A stretch of 64,000 nucleotides of DNA from an uncultured Bacilli bacterium. GTDB lineage: Bacteria; Bacillota_I; Bacilli_A; RF39; UBA660. Positions 16,595 to 26,088 of the stretch are shown one piece after another. The position numbers and the translations under genes are program-made. Every line of letters begins with the position of its first letter. Positions within the stretch are counted from its first letter, which is position 1. Below the pieces are notes generated by a model, which worked only from the letters and a program-made list of their open reading frames with translations, was not told where the DNA came from and searched no databases. The stretch spans positions 1 to 64,000 of the forward strand of contig CAKOIF010000004.1 in NCBI GenBank assembly GCA_934086485.1. Direction: 5' to 3'.

Positions 16595-17296
16595 ATTCTC
16601 ACAATTTGTTTTTTTAGCATATATATAGCCATTTAAGGTTTCATTTTCCATATTTGCTTGATGCGTTGTTAAATTATAAAACTTTAATTCAAAAGTAAAT
16701 GTATTTGTAACTTTAGTTCCTTCGCTTATTATTGTGGCATTTGATACCAAAGTTTTCATTGGATTACCAGCATCGCTCTTTGACCAAGTAACATTATAAT
16801 CAAAATTTGTTTCTGTACTATAATTATTTGTACCTGATGGTGAAGTAACAATCATAGTAAGTTCTTTAGAAACGACCACACCATCAACTTTAGTGGCCTC
16901 AAGGTATTTAGCATCAGTTTCATTTACCTTTCCATAAACCTTTGATGATGAATCATATTCAAATATAACATCATATGTACATCTAGTTTTAATACTTGTT
17001 GAAGCAGAATCTAAACTTATATTAAATGTCGCATTTGAGGTTGCTGCAACTTCATTATTAGCATTAGCCTCACTCATATTTGCCGGAGGTATTTGTAAAC
17101 TTAAAGCTGCTTTTTCACTTGTAAATACACTGGCGACGCCTTCCTCGGTTGTAATATTTACGTGTACTCTATTATTCGTATCGGCAGAAAAAGAGCCAAA
17201 ATAAGCATAAGTACTAGCTACAATAAGTACTAAGAAAAAGACTATCGAAATAATAATAACTAAAAAATCTTTATTTGTTAAACTATTATTTTTCAT
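16586..17296 (-). CDS. secreted protein with SipW-type signal peptide
   Basis: 236 residues. One hydrophobic N-terminal helix (about 11-30) ends in STYAYFG, the motif typical of SipW-processed proteins such as TasA/CalY-like matrix proteins. The mature part is rich in Ser, Thr and Asn and of beta character, with no wall-sorting motif. An extracellular fibre or coat-associated role is possible by analogy but not shown. AAGGAGAGG precedes the ATG. A related leader begins the degraded gene at 23.3 kb, and no sipW homologue is in this window. Confidence 0.7.
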   Translation of the reverse strand: MKNNSLTNKDFLVIIISIVFFLVLIVASTYAYFGSFSADTNNRVHVNITTEEGVASVFTSEKAALSLQIPPANMSEANANNEVAATSNATFNISLDSASTSIKTRCTYDVIFEYDSSSKVYGKVNETDAKYLEATKVDGVVVSKELTMIVTSPSGTNNYSTETNFDYNVTWSKSDAGNPMKTLVSNATIISEGTKVTNTFTFELKFYNLTTHQANMENETLNGYIYAKKTNCENIS

Positions 17297-17366
17297 TGTC
17301 CTCTCCTTATCATAAAACTAATATATCAAATTTTACTATTTTTTTCAATTACTTTATAAATAAAAA

Positions 17367-17391
17367 TTAAAAAAAGAACTATTTTGTTCCT
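17367..17391 (-). terminator. intrinsic terminator of tyrS
   Basis: GGAAC-AAAATA-GTTC stem followed on the minus strand by seven T, overlapping the end of tyrS. Confidence 0.85.
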
Positions 17392-18602
17392 AAAAAATAA
17401 TTCTTTTTACCTTTTTTAAGTAATAATACTTTTCCTTCGATTAAATCACTTTCAGTAATTACTTTATCTAAATTAGTTTCTTTATTACCATTAATTGAGA
17501 TTGCTCCAGCACTTACCATTTCTCTTGCTTCACGTTTACTCGAGCATATTTTACCCCTTACAAGCATATCTAAAATATTTTCATTTTCTGTTACTGTAAA
17601 ATGTGGAACATCCTTAAATTCATTTAAAAGATTTTCTGCACCTAATGAAGAAATATCTCCATTAAATAAAGCACTTGCTTGTTTTAAAGCATCTTCATAA
17701 GCTTTTTCTCCATGAATAAATGTGATAACCTCTTTAGCAAGCGTTTTATGTGCAAGTCTTTCCTCTGGATGAAGATTATGCTCTTTTTCAATATTCTCAA
17801 TTTTCTCTTTTGATAGGAAAGTAAATTTCTTTAAATAATCAATTACCATAGAGTCTTCTACATTAACAAAGAATTGATACATTTCATAAGGTGTTGTTTT
17901 GTTTTTATCAAGCCAAATTGCTTTACCTTCAGTTTTACCAAACTTAGTACCATCACTTTTCGTAATAAGGGGCATTGTAAAGGCATAAGCCTCTTTACCA
18001 TCTTTTTTTCTAATAAGTTCGATACCAGCAGTAATATTTCCCCATTGATCTTGACCAGCAACTTGCATAGTAACGCCTCTTTCATTATATAAATGTTCAA
18101 AGTCCATTGCTTGCATTATCATATAGGAAAATTCTGTATAAGTTATACCGGCATCAAGCCTTCTTTTGATAATATCTTTGTCAAGCATATAACCAATACT
18201 AAAATATTTACCATAATCTCTTAAAAAATCAATGAAATTAATATTTTTTAGCCAATCATAATTATTTACAACCTCAAAGCCAAAAATATCTTTTGCTTGT
18301 TTTGTTAAACATTCTACATTATGATTAACTGCTTCATATGATATCATTGCTCTTTCTGCAGTAGGTTTTGGATCACCAATAAGACCTGTTCCTCCACCCA
18401 CTAAAAGAATTGGATTATGACCTGCTCTTTTAAGTCTTGTGGCAATCAAAAATGATGAAAAGTGTCCAATATGCATACTATCACCTGTTGGATCTGTACC
18501 AATATAAAAAGTCATACCACCTTTATTTAATTTTTCTTTTAACTCGGGAGAAGATATATCTTTTATTAAACCTCTCCATTCAAGTTCTTCATAAATACCC
18601 AT
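17379..18602 (-). CDS. tyrS: tyrosyl-tRNA synthetase
   Basis: Class I synthetase charging tRNA-Tyr, 407 residues. The HIGH-type motif MHIGHF is near residue 45, the KMSKS equivalent is KFGKT, and a C-terminal S4-like RNA-binding domain (SSKREAREMVSAGAISING) is present. The ATG at 18602 was chosen because AGGA lies 8 nt upstream; the longer frame would run through the T-box. Expression is controlled by a tyrosine T-box leader directly upstream. Confidence 0.97.
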   Translation of the reverse strand: MGIYEELEWRGLIKDISSPELKEKLNKGGMTFYIGTDPTGDSMHIGHFSSFLIATRLKRAGHNPILLVGGGTGLIGDPKPTAERAMISYEAVNHNVECLTKQAKDIFGFEVVNNYDWLKNINFIDFLRDYGKYFSIGYMLDKDIIKRRLDAGITYTEFSYMIMQAMDFEHLYNERGVTMQVAGQDQWGNITAGIELIRKKDGKEAYAFTMPLITKSDGTKFGKTEGKAIWLDKNKTTPYEMYQFFVNVEDSMVIDYLKKFTFLSKEKIENIEKEHNLHPEERLAHKTLAKEVITFIHGEKAYEDALKQASALFNGDISSLGAENLLNEFKDVPHFTVTENENILDMLVRGKICSSKREAREMVSAGAISINGNKETNLDKVITESDLIEGKVLLLKKGKKNYFLGTK

Positions 18603-18611
18603 TTTTACCAT

Positions 18612-18759
18612 CCTTTCAAAATAAAAACTCCATAAACATAGAGACGAGTCTTCTCGCGGTACCACCCTACTTTATGAAGTTAATCATACATCTTTATTTC
18701 TTTATCGCTGAATATGCGTTTTAGCATCCGAAGGTTGTAAGGCTTCATCACTTGCTAAC
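18612..18759 (-). promoter_or_regulatory. T-box riboswitch leader of tyrS
   Basis: The conserved T-box sequence AGGGTGGTACCGCG is at 18655-18668 (minus strand). Downstream, CTTCATAAA pairs with TTTATGGAG followed by TTTTTATTTT (terminator), and the T-box can instead form the antiterminator. About 90 nt lie between the promoter and the T-box, which is short for a full Stem I plus Stem II. A UAC triplet near 18737 is a possible specifier. Confidence 0.92.
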
Positions 18760-18765
18760 AAGGTT

Positions 18766-18794
18766 ATTGTAGCATAATTTTTAAGAGTTTTCAA
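18766..18794 (-). promoter_or_regulatory. promoter of the tyrS T-box transcript
   Basis: Minus strand TTGAAA (18789-18794), 17-bp spacer with an extended TGC, TACAAT (18766-18771). Confidence 0.8.
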
Positions 18795-18804
18795 CTTCAA
18801 GTTT

Positions 18805-21294
18805 TTATATTTTAAAACTATTTGTAAAATCTTCAAATGATATTTGAGCTTCCTCTTTTAGGGGTTCTTCTTTAGGAAGATCTATTTCTTTTGTTTTACC
18901 TATTTTTTCAAATTCATATTTAGGTTTAACTGTAACTACTTTTAATTTAGTATAAGTACTTCCAAAACTATTTGAATCCATAATTGGAATATCACTATTT
19001 TTTATTTCATTAACATCATCATTTGTTTTAACGACATTTATTGTTTTAACATTTGAGGTAAATGCTGATATTACTCTATAATCTTTTGTTTTATTTTTCT
19101 TAATTATTTCTTTACCTTTTTTATTTCTTGTTAGCTCTACAAGTTCAGATAATTTAACTCTTTTTGCAGTATTTAAATTAGTAAAAATATTAATGTACTC
19201 ATCACTATCATTAATTTGTGATGATGATATAACGCTATTATCTTTTACAGGGTAACCTTTAACACCTGAAGCTTTAGGACCAACCTCAGGAATTTCACCT
19301 GTTTCAAATAATAAGTAATAGTTATTATCTGTTAAAATTAATGTTTTCTGGCCCTCTTTTTGAACGCTAATAAGTTCATCATTATCTTTAAGTTTAATAG
19401 CAGTCATTGGTTTAGAACATCTTGAAACCTCAAACTCTTCCATTCTAACTTTTTTAATCATACCTTCTTTTGAAGTTAATACTAAAGATGCACCTTTTTC
19501 AAAGATAAATGAATTAATTATTCTTTCATTTTCCTTAATCATAATTAAATTACTAATATGTTTACCTAAATCTTTCCATTTACATTCAGTTATTGTATGT
19601 ACTGGAATAAATAAATAGTTTCCAAGTGAAGTAAATGATAATATATAATCTCTTGTATTAAGTTCAAACATATTTCTGACAAAATCACCAGGTTTTAATG
19701 TTGTTTCATCAGTGGCCGCTTTAAATGATTTCATAGGAACTTTTTTAATATAACCATCATTTGTAACAACAACAATTACATCCTCTTTAGGTATCATATC
19801 TTTTAAATCAACTTTTATTTCAGTTATTTCATCTTTAATTTCCGTTTTTCTAGGAACTGCATAATTTTTCTTAACTTCCTTAAGTTCTGATTTCATAAGT
19901 GATTTTAAAACGTTTTCATCAGATAATATTTCATGACATCTTTCAATTAATTTCTGAAGTTCTTCGGCTCTTTCCTTTAAAACTACAATATCTGTATTGG
20001 TAAGTCTATAAAGTTGTAAAGTTACTATTGCCTCAGCTTGTTCTATGTTAAAATCAAATTTATTAACTAAATTTTCTTTCGCATCTGCTTTATTTTTAGA
20101 ACCCCTTATTACTTTTATAACTTCATCAAGAATTGATATTGCTTTCATAAGTCCTGATACTATATTAAACTCTTTTTCATAAGTTTTAAGTTCAAATGTA
20201 GTTCTTTTTGTAACAATATCTTTATAGTGTGCAATATAAGCATCAAGTATTTCAAGTATTCCGAGTACTTTAGGACTTCTGTTTACAATTGAAACCATAT
20301 TATAATTATAACTTATCTGAAGATCAGTGTTTTTAAATAAATAATTTAATATTAATTCTTTATTAGCGCCTGTTTTTAAATCAATTGCTATTTGTAAGCC
20401 TTCTCTATCAGTTTCATCTCTTACTTCGCTTATACCCTCAACTTTTTTATCAATTCTAATTGAATCAATTTTACTTACAAGTGCAGCTTTATTTACATCA
20501 AAAGGTATTTCTGAAATTATAATTTGTTCTTTACCTTTTTCTTTTTTAAACTCTGTTTTTGCTCTAACAATTACTTTACCTGTTCCTTTTGTAAAAGCAG
20601 ATATTATTCCATCCTTACCTTCGACTATTCCACCAGTTGGAAAATCAGGCCCTTTTACAATTTCTAAAATTGTTTCTAATCTACAAGATGGAGAGTCTAT
20701 TCTTTTAACTGTTGCATCAATTATTTCTCCTAGATTATGGGGAGGTATATTTGTTGCATACCCTGCAGAAATACCATTTGCTCCGTTAACAAGTAAATTA
20801 GGAAACTTTGCAGGAAGTACTGTAGGCTCTAAGAAACGATCATCAAAGTTAAGAGCCCAAGATACCGTTTCTTTATCTAAATCTTTTAAAAGTTCATTAC
20901 TTATTTTAGCAAGTCTTGCCTCTGTATAACGATATGCAGCAGGGCCATCACCATCCATTGAACCATTATTTCCGTGAATATCAACTAATATATGATTTTG
21001 TTTCCACCATTGACTCATTCTTACCATTGCATCATATACTGATGAATCTCCATGTGGATGGAATTTACCTAAAACATCACCAACTGTTGCAGCACATTTT
21101 ATATAACCTTTATCCGAGGTATTTCCTGCTTTATACATTGCATATAATATTCTTCGTTGAACTGGTTTTAAACCATCTCTAACATCTGGAATAGCACGAT
21201 CTAAAATTATTTCTTTAGCATACTTTCCAAATCTATCACCCATTATTTCCTCAAGGGCATAATCTTGTATTCTTTTTAATATTTCATTTTCCAT
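18805..21294 (-). CDS. parC: DNA topoisomerase IV subunit A (ParC)
   Basis: 829 residues. The winged-helix/tower region has DVRDGLKPVQRRILYAM and HPHGDSSVYDAMVRMSQ, and the catalytic tyrosine lies in AYRYTEARL. The C-terminal six-bladed domain lacks a clear GyrA box, and the N-terminus (IMGDRFGKYAKEIILDRAIPD) fits ParC better than GyrA. With ParE it decatenates daughter chromosomes. It begins 4 bp after parE with GGGGGTAAA as its Shine-Dalgarno, so the two are one operon. Confidence 0.93.
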   Translation of the reverse strand: MENEILKRIQDYALEEIMGDRFGKYAKEIILDRAIPDVRDGLKPVQRRILYAMYKAGNTSDKGYIKCAATVGDVLGKFHPHGDSSVYDAMVRMSQWWKQNHILVDIHGNNGSMDGDGPAAYRYTEARLAKISNELLKDLDKETVSWALNFDDRFLEPTVLPAKFPNLLVNGANGISAGYATNIPPHNLGEIIDATVKRIDSPSCRLETILEIVKGPDFPTGGIVEGKDGIISAFTKGTGKVIVRAKTEFKKEKGKEQIIISEIPFDVNKAALVSKIDSIRIDKKVEGISEVRDETDREGLQIAIDLKTGANKELILNYLFKNTDLQISYNYNMVSIVNRSPKVLGILEILDAYIAHYKDIVTKRTTFELKTYEKEFNIVSGLMKAISILDEVIKVIRGSKNKADAKENLVNKFDFNIEQAEAIVTLQLYRLTNTDIVVLKERAEELQKLIERCHEILSDENVLKSLMKSELKEVKKNYAVPRKTEIKDEITEIKVDLKDMIPKEDVIVVVTNDGYIKKVPMKSFKAATDETTLKPGDFVRNMFELNTRDYILSFTSLGNYLFIPVHTITECKWKDLGKHISNLIMIKENERIINSFIFEKGASLVLTSKEGMIKKVRMEEFEVSRCSKPMTAIKLKDNDELISVQKEGQKTLILTDNNYYLLFETGEIPEVGPKASGVKGYPVKDNSVISSSQINDSDEYINIFTNLNTAKRVKLSELVELTRNKKGKEIIKKNKTKDYRVISAFTSNVKTINVVKTNDDVNEIKNSDIPIMDSNSFGSTYTKLKVVTVKPKYEFEKIGKTKEIDLPKEEPLKEEAQISFEDFTNSFKI

Positions 21295-21297
21295 ATT

Positions 21298-23205
21298 TTA
21301 CCCCCTATAATTATCTTCCATAGTAAACTCAACATTTTCATTTATCCATTCCTTTCTAGGTTCTACTTTATCGCCCATTAAGGTACTAACTCTTTTTTCT
21401 GCAAGAGCGGCATCAGTAATATTTACTCTAATAAGCATTCTTGTATCTGGATTCATTGTTGTTTCCCAAAGTTGTTCAGGATTCATTTCACCAAGTCCTT
21501 TATACCTTTGTACTGCATATTTACCAGAATTTTCTCTTTTTATATCTTCGAGTTCTTCATCAGTATAAGCATAAAATCTTTTCTTACCATAATCTATTTT
21601 ATAAAGTGGAGGCACTGCAATATATAAATGTCCTGTTTCAATAAGTCCACGCATATATCTATAAAAAAATGTCAAAAGTAGTATTTGAATATGAGCTCCA
21701 TCGACATCGGCATCGGTCATTATTATTACTTTATCATAATTCGATTCACTAGCATCAAAACTTTGACCTACACCTGCACCAATTGTATAAATTAATGTAT
21801 TAATTTCTTCATTTTTAAATAAATCTTCACTACTTGCTTTATCAGCATTTATAACTTTACCACGAAGAGGAAGTATTGCTTGAAATTTACGATTTCTTCC
21901 ACCTTTAGCAGAACCACCAGCTGAATTACCTTCGACAATAAAAAGTTCATTTATTTTAGGATTTTTACTTTGAGCTGGAGCAAGTTTTCCAGATAAATTC
22001 TTTTCTATTTTACTTTTATTTTTACCATTTCTAGCTTCTTCCCTAGCTTTTCTTGCAGCCTCCCTAGCAGTTTTACTCTTCATTGCTTTTTCAAGTATAT
22101 TAAGAGCAACCTCTTTATTTTCCTCAAGGTAAAATTTTAAACTATCATAAGTTATACTTTCAGTTATACTTCTTGCTTCAGGAGTGCCTAATTTTCCTTT
22201 TGTTTGACCCTCAAACTGTAAAAGTTCCTCAGGTATTTTAAGGCTTATTACTGCAGTTAAACCCTCTCTTACATCTGCTCCATCAAGTGAATAATCTTTA
22301 CCTTTAAAAATACTATTATTTTTTGCATAATCATTAAATGCTTTAGTAATTCCTGTTTTAAAACCAACTTCGTGTGAACCACCATCACTAGTTTTAACAT
22401 TATTTACAAATGATAAAATATTTTCTTGATAAGTATCTGTATACTGAAGAGCAACATCTACTTCAATACCTTGTTTAGTTCCAGAATAATTTATAACTTT
22501 ATGAAGGGTTGTTTTATCTTCATTAATATAATCGACAAAACTAGTTAAACCATTTTCATAATGATATTTAACTTCTTTTTTATCTGCTTCATCAATAACT
22601 TCAATTGTAAGACCAGGAAGTAAAAAAGCACTTTCTTGCATTCTTTCACAAATAGTTGTATATGAAAATTGTAAGTTTTTAAAAATTTCATCATCAGGTT
22701 TAAATTTTACAATAGTTCCAGTTTTTTTACTTTCACCAATTGTTCTAAGTGGATTTTTTACTTTACCACCGTTTTCAAAATCAATTTCACTTATTTTACC
22801 ATCACGATAAATTACCACTGTCATTGAACTTGATAAAGCATTAACTACAGAAGCACCTACACCGTGAAGTCCACCAGAAACTTTATAACCATCCTCAGTA
22901 AACTTACCACCTGCGTGAAGAACAGTATAAATAACCTCAGGAGTACTTTTTCCTGAAGCGTGCATTCCTATCGGTACACCACGACCATTATCCGCTACCG
23001 TAATAGAATTATCTTTATTAATAACTATTTTTATATAATTACCAAAACCATTTATTACTTCATCTATTGAGTTGTCTACAATTTCCCACACTAAATGATG
23101 AAGGCCTCTTTTATCTGTTGAACCAATATACATACCTGGTCTTTTTCTAACAGCCTCCAAGCCCTCTAAAATCTTAATAGACGATTCATCATATTTTTTT
23201 ACCAT
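21298..23205 (-). CDS. parE: DNA topoisomerase IV subunit B (ParE)
   Basis: 635 residues, GHKL ATPase plus TOPRIM. RKRPGMYIGSTDKRGLHHLV and GRGVPIGMH belong to the ATP site, and the TOPRIM carries EGNSAGGSAKGGRNR and ADVDGAH. The motif STDKRGLHHLVWEIVDN is ParE-like. AAGGTGGTACT precedes the ATG. First gene of parE-parC. Confidence 0.94.
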   Translation of the reverse strand: MVKKYDESSIKILEGLEAVRKRPGMYIGSTDKRGLHHLVWEIVDNSIDEVINGFGNYIKIVINKDNSITVADNGRGVPIGMHASGKSTPEVIYTVLHAGGKFTEDGYKVSGGLHGVGASVVNALSSSMTVVIYRDGKISEIDFENGGKVKNPLRTIGESKKTGTIVKFKPDDEIFKNLQFSYTTICERMQESAFLLPGLTIEVIDEADKKEVKYHYENGLTSFVDYINEDKTTLHKVINYSGTKQGIEVDVALQYTDTYQENILSFVNNVKTSDGGSHEVGFKTGITKAFNDYAKNNSIFKGKDYSLDGADVREGLTAVISLKIPEELLQFEGQTKGKLGTPEARSITESITYDSLKFYLEENKEVALNILEKAMKSKTAREAARKAREEARNGKNKSKIEKNLSGKLAPAQSKNPKINELFIVEGNSAGGSAKGGRNRKFQAILPLRGKVINADKASSEDLFKNEEINTLIYTIGAGVGQSFDASESNYDKVIIMTDADVDGAHIQILLLTFFYRYMRGLIETGHLYIAVPPLYKIDYGKKRFYAYTDEELEDIKRENSGKYAVQRYKGLGEMNPEQLWETTMNPDTRMLIRVNITDAALAEKRVSTLMGDKVEPRKEWINENVEFTMEDNYRG

Positions 23206-23306
23206 AGTACCACCTTAAATTATTATAAATAAAAAAAACGATTTTATCAACTTAACTTTACACAATTTCTAATTTCTCGTGTAAAGTTAGGTCAAAAAAA
23301 TCCATT

Positions 23307-23569
23307 TTAACTTACTACATACACATCATCGTATGTTCCACTGCCAAGTAACTTGGCTAAAGGTGATAAAGACCTTTTTCAATTAACTGTGTCGCATTTG
23401 ATATAAATGTTGCATTACCTGGACTCGATGAATTAATATTTACTGCTACATTATTAATTAGATTAACATCAAACGTTCCAAAATATGCAAAAGATGCAAC
23501 ACCCACAATAACTACAATCAAAGTTGTAGCAAAAACTGCTAATGATTTTTTAATTTTATTTTTTTCCAT
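23307..23569 (-). pseudogene. remnant of a secreted surface-protein gene
   Basis: The 5' part encodes a signal/anchor helix ending ASFAYFGTF, like the 17-kb secreted protein, and stops after EKGLYHL. Overlapping in another frame and ending at 23307 is the peptide SLSPLAKLLGSGTYDDVYVVS. It matches the end of a domain of the 1050-residue surface protein (SLSSKAKLSGSGTYNDVYTVV). A gene head has thus been joined out of frame to a gene tail, with the middle lost. The 5' ORF may still be translated to a 70-residue peptide. Confidence 0.75.
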
Positions 23570-23680
23570 ACTTCTTCCCAATCCCACATAAATACTGGGT
23601 TTGTGAGACTTTTTAATATATTTTTAAATATAATTTTTTTACATATTTGTAAATGTAAAGAAATACACAAAAAAACATAA

Positions 23681-24424
23681 CTAAATTCTATCGTTATGTT
23701 TTATTTCTTTTCTAATACCTTTTAGACCTTGAGAGTCTTTATATTTTTCATAAAAGTCATTATCAAGCCAAATAGTTACAAAGTTATCCAACCTATTTTT
23801 AATGCTCGTTTTAGGTTTTAAATTAATATTAACTTCAGGAATTTCATCTTTTGAAGTGGAATCATAAGTTTTTAAGAATTTTAAATAAGAATATAAAGTT
23901 AATATTTGAAAAATATATAATGGAGTAAATAAAGTTAAATATAAAATATTTGAGTTTAAATTATTTATAAAATTTATAAAACTACTACCTAAAAAAGTTA
24001 AGCTATTAATATCTGTTACAAGATAAATTAATATAACCGTAATACTCATAACAATTGTTTTAATCTTACCTATTTTTGAGGTTTGAACATTAACATTTTT
24101 TTGAAATTTTACAAATTGAATTAAAACAACAGCAAGTTCAAAAATAATAGAAGCAATAGAATATTTAGTTACCTTAAATAGAATTATTAAATTACTGCAG
24201 GAAAATAGTTTATCCGCCACACCATCAAACATACTACCAAAAAATGTAGCAACGTGAAATTTTCTTGCTAAAAAACCATCAATACAGTCTGTAAGATAAC
24301 AACATACTGAAAGAATTGCCGCATATAATCCTCCATAATTAAAGTATACTGGAATCATCATAAATACGCCGATTATTCTTATCATTGTAAGAAGATTAAC
24401 AAATATTAACATAAACTTTTTCAT
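23681..24424 (-). CDS. CDP-alcohol phosphatidyltransferase
   Basis: 247-residue integral membrane enzyme of phospholipid synthesis, probably phosphatidylglycerophosphate synthase-like. The signature D-x2-DG-x2-AR-x8-G-x3-D-x3-D is met by DCIDGFLARKFHVATFFG followed by SMFDGVADKL, at about residues 46-73. Five or six hydrophobic segments surround it. A cytoplasmic tail of about 50 residues follows the last helix, longer than in PgsA, so the exact acceptor alcohol is uncertain. AAGGACAG precedes the ATG. The 24.4-kb membrane gene and fmt lie just upstream on the same strand. Confidence 0.85.
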   Translation of the reverse strand: MKKFMLIFVNLLTMIRIIGVFMMIPVYFNYGGLYAAILSVCCYLTDCIDGFLARKFHVATFFGSMFDGVADKLFSCSNLIILFKVTKYSIASIIFELAVVLIQFVKFQKNVNVQTSKIGKIKTIVMSITVILIYLVTDINSLTFLGSSFINFINNLNSNILYLTLFTPLYIFQILTLYSYLKFLKTYDSTSKDEIPEVNINLKPKTSIKNRLDNFVTIWLDNDFYEKYKDSQGLKGIRKEIKHNDRI

Positions 24425-24436
24425 ATTCTGTCCTTT

Positions 24437-25063
24437 CTATTTTATATTATCAAATTCAAGTAAATAATCATCATTATTATCTTTTATATTGATAGATAAA
24501 ATATTTTGTTCATTAATTTTAAATATTATCCTTATATTTTCATTTTCATAACTTATTTCATTTTGGTCTTCGTTTACATTTTCTGTTAGATTTAAAGTCA
24601 AATCATATATTTTTTGAATATCTAAATAATTTCCATTTAAATCTAAATATAAGTTTTCTAAAGGAACTTTTTCATCCATATTTATTTGAAAAATACCTTC
24701 ACTATTAATTTCATATTTAATAAGTCCTTCACTATTTTCCCTATAGCCTGTATCATTTTCTTTAGTTTTATTTCCTGTATAAACAGTTTTACCTAATGAA
24801 GTATTTATTGTATACTTATAATCATATTCACTATTAAGTAGTTTTTCTTTCATATCATTAAAAGTTATAATATTTTCATTCTCATTATTTTTAGGTAAAT
24901 TTTTAAGAGTATTATTGTAAGGAATGACTACGATTAAAAAGACAAATAAGAAAAATATAAGCCAAAGTCCTAAACAAATTAAAGCGTGATATCTTTTGTT
25001 TTCCCAAAGTTTAACAAAAGTATTATCGGGATCTTTCTTTTTTAACATTTTAATTATTAACAT
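24437..25063 (-). CDS. uncharacterised single-pass membrane protein
   Basis: 208 residues, not recognised. A short basic cytoplasmic segment is followed by one strong transmembrane helix (about 33-55) and an extracytoplasmic domain of alternating strands rich in Asn, Glu and Asp. The ATG at 25063 was chosen because AAGGA lies about 8 nt upstream; it overlaps the fmt 3' end by 14 bp. Placed between fmt and the phosphatidyltransferase, so it is probably co-transcribed with both. Confidence 0.6.
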   Translation of the reverse strand: MLIIKMLKKKDPDNTFVKLWENKRYHALICLGLWLIFFLFVFLIVVIPYNNTLKNLPKNNENENIITFNDMKEKLLNSEYDYKYTINTSLGKTVYTGNKTKENDTGYRENSEGLIKYEINSEGIFQINMDEKVPLENLYLDLNGNYLDIQKIYDLTLNLTENVNEDQNEISYENENIRIIFKINEQNILSINIKDNNDDYLLEFDNIK

Positions 25064-25970
25064 ATAAATTTTCCTTATCAATGCCATTTAAAAAGGCTTT
25101 TATATTCATTTCATTTTTACCCATTGGTTTTACTATCTCAAGACTTATTACACCATCTTTACAGCCAATTTCCAAATTGTTTTTACTTGCATATACTTTA
25201 CCTACTTCACTATTTTTTTTAATAAATGAAGCCCTACATACCTTTATTTCTTTGTCATTTAAAACGAAGTTTGCATAAGGTGATGGAGCAAAAGCTCTTA
25301 TTTGATTTATAATATCTTTTCCATCTTTATTAAAATCTATTTTTTCATCTTCCCTAGTTATAAGCCTTGTATAAGTGGCTTCATCATCATTTTGATGGAT
25401 ACTTTCATTTTCTCTTTTCACAATTAATGGTAATGTTTTTTCAAGAAGGTTTGCCCCTAAAATAGATAATTTATTTGATAATGTTTCAAGGTTATCATCA
25501 ATATTTATACTAACACTTTCCATTGAAATTATATTTCCGGTGTCCATACCTTTGTCCATATACATAATAGTTACACCAGTTTTAGTTTCACCATTTAAAA
25601 TAGCACTTTGAATTGGCGATGCACCCCTGTACTTTGGTAAAAGAGATGCGTGTACATTGATACATCCAAGTTTGGGAATACTCAAAATACTTTCTGGCAC
25701 TATTTTTCCATATGCACAAGTTATAATTATATCAGGATTAATCTCACTTATTTCTTCGAATGCATCTTTGATTTTATCTGGTGTTATTACATCAATTTTA
25801 TTTTCTAAAGCACATTTTTTTACTGGAGAATAAGTAAGCACTCTCTTTCTTCCTTCATAAGTGTCCTTTTTTGTTACCACTAAAACAAGGTTAGTATTTT
25901 TTATTAAATATTCAAGTACTGGAACTGCGAATAAAGGTGTTCCCATAAATATTACTTTTAAGTCTTTCAT
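25050..25970 (-). CDS. fmt: methionyl-tRNA formyltransferase
   Basis: 306 residues. Formylates Met-tRNAfMet for translation initiation. The N-terminal formyltransferase domain has IIFMGTPLFAVPVLEYL-type sequence, the catalytic INVHASLLPKYRGASPIQ with Asn/His, and the downstream GVTIMYMDKGMDTG. The C-terminal tRNA-binding domain starts near residue 205. GGAGGATAA precedes the ATG. No def gene is adjacent here. Confidence 0.96.
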   Translation of the reverse strand: MKDLKVIFMGTPLFAVPVLEYLIKNTNLVLVVTKKDTYEGRKRVLTYSPVKKCALENKIDVITPDKIKDAFEEISEINPDIIITCAYGKIVPESILSIPKLGCINVHASLLPKYRGASPIQSAILNGETKTGVTIMYMDKGMDTGNIISMESVSINIDDNLETLSNKLSILGANLLEKTLPLIVKRENESIHQNDDEATYTRLITREDEKIDFNKDGKDIINQIRAFAPSPYANFVLNDKEIKVCRASFIKKNSEVGKVYASKNNLEIGCKDGVISLEIVKPMGKNEMNIKAFLNGIDKENLYVNN

Positions 25971-26053
25971 TTATCCTCCGTATAACTAGATTATACACTA
26001 TTTTTCCCTAAAATTAAAGAAAATTCATTTTTTCTATAAAAATTCTACAAAAC

Positions 26054-26081
26054 AAAAAAACTTAGACATTTCTATCTAAGT
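26054..26081 (-). terminator. intrinsic terminator of ppdK
   Basis: ACTTAGA/TCTAAGT stem followed on the minus strand by seven T, just after the ppdK stop. Confidence 0.9.
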
Positions 26082-26088
26082 TTATAAA

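Noticed and set aside
18437..18724. Plus-strand ORF over the tyrS leader
   Set aside because: It covers the T-box riboswitch antisense and has no RBS or family features.
18805..23205. gyrA-gyrB instead of parC-parE
   Set aside because: Order parE-parC, N-terminal motifs and the absence of a clear GyrA box favour topoisomerase IV.
23357..23587. 76-residue ORF as an intact small secreted protein
   Set aside because: Its downstream DNA carries an out-of-frame tail of the large surface-protein family, so it is better read as a gene remnant.
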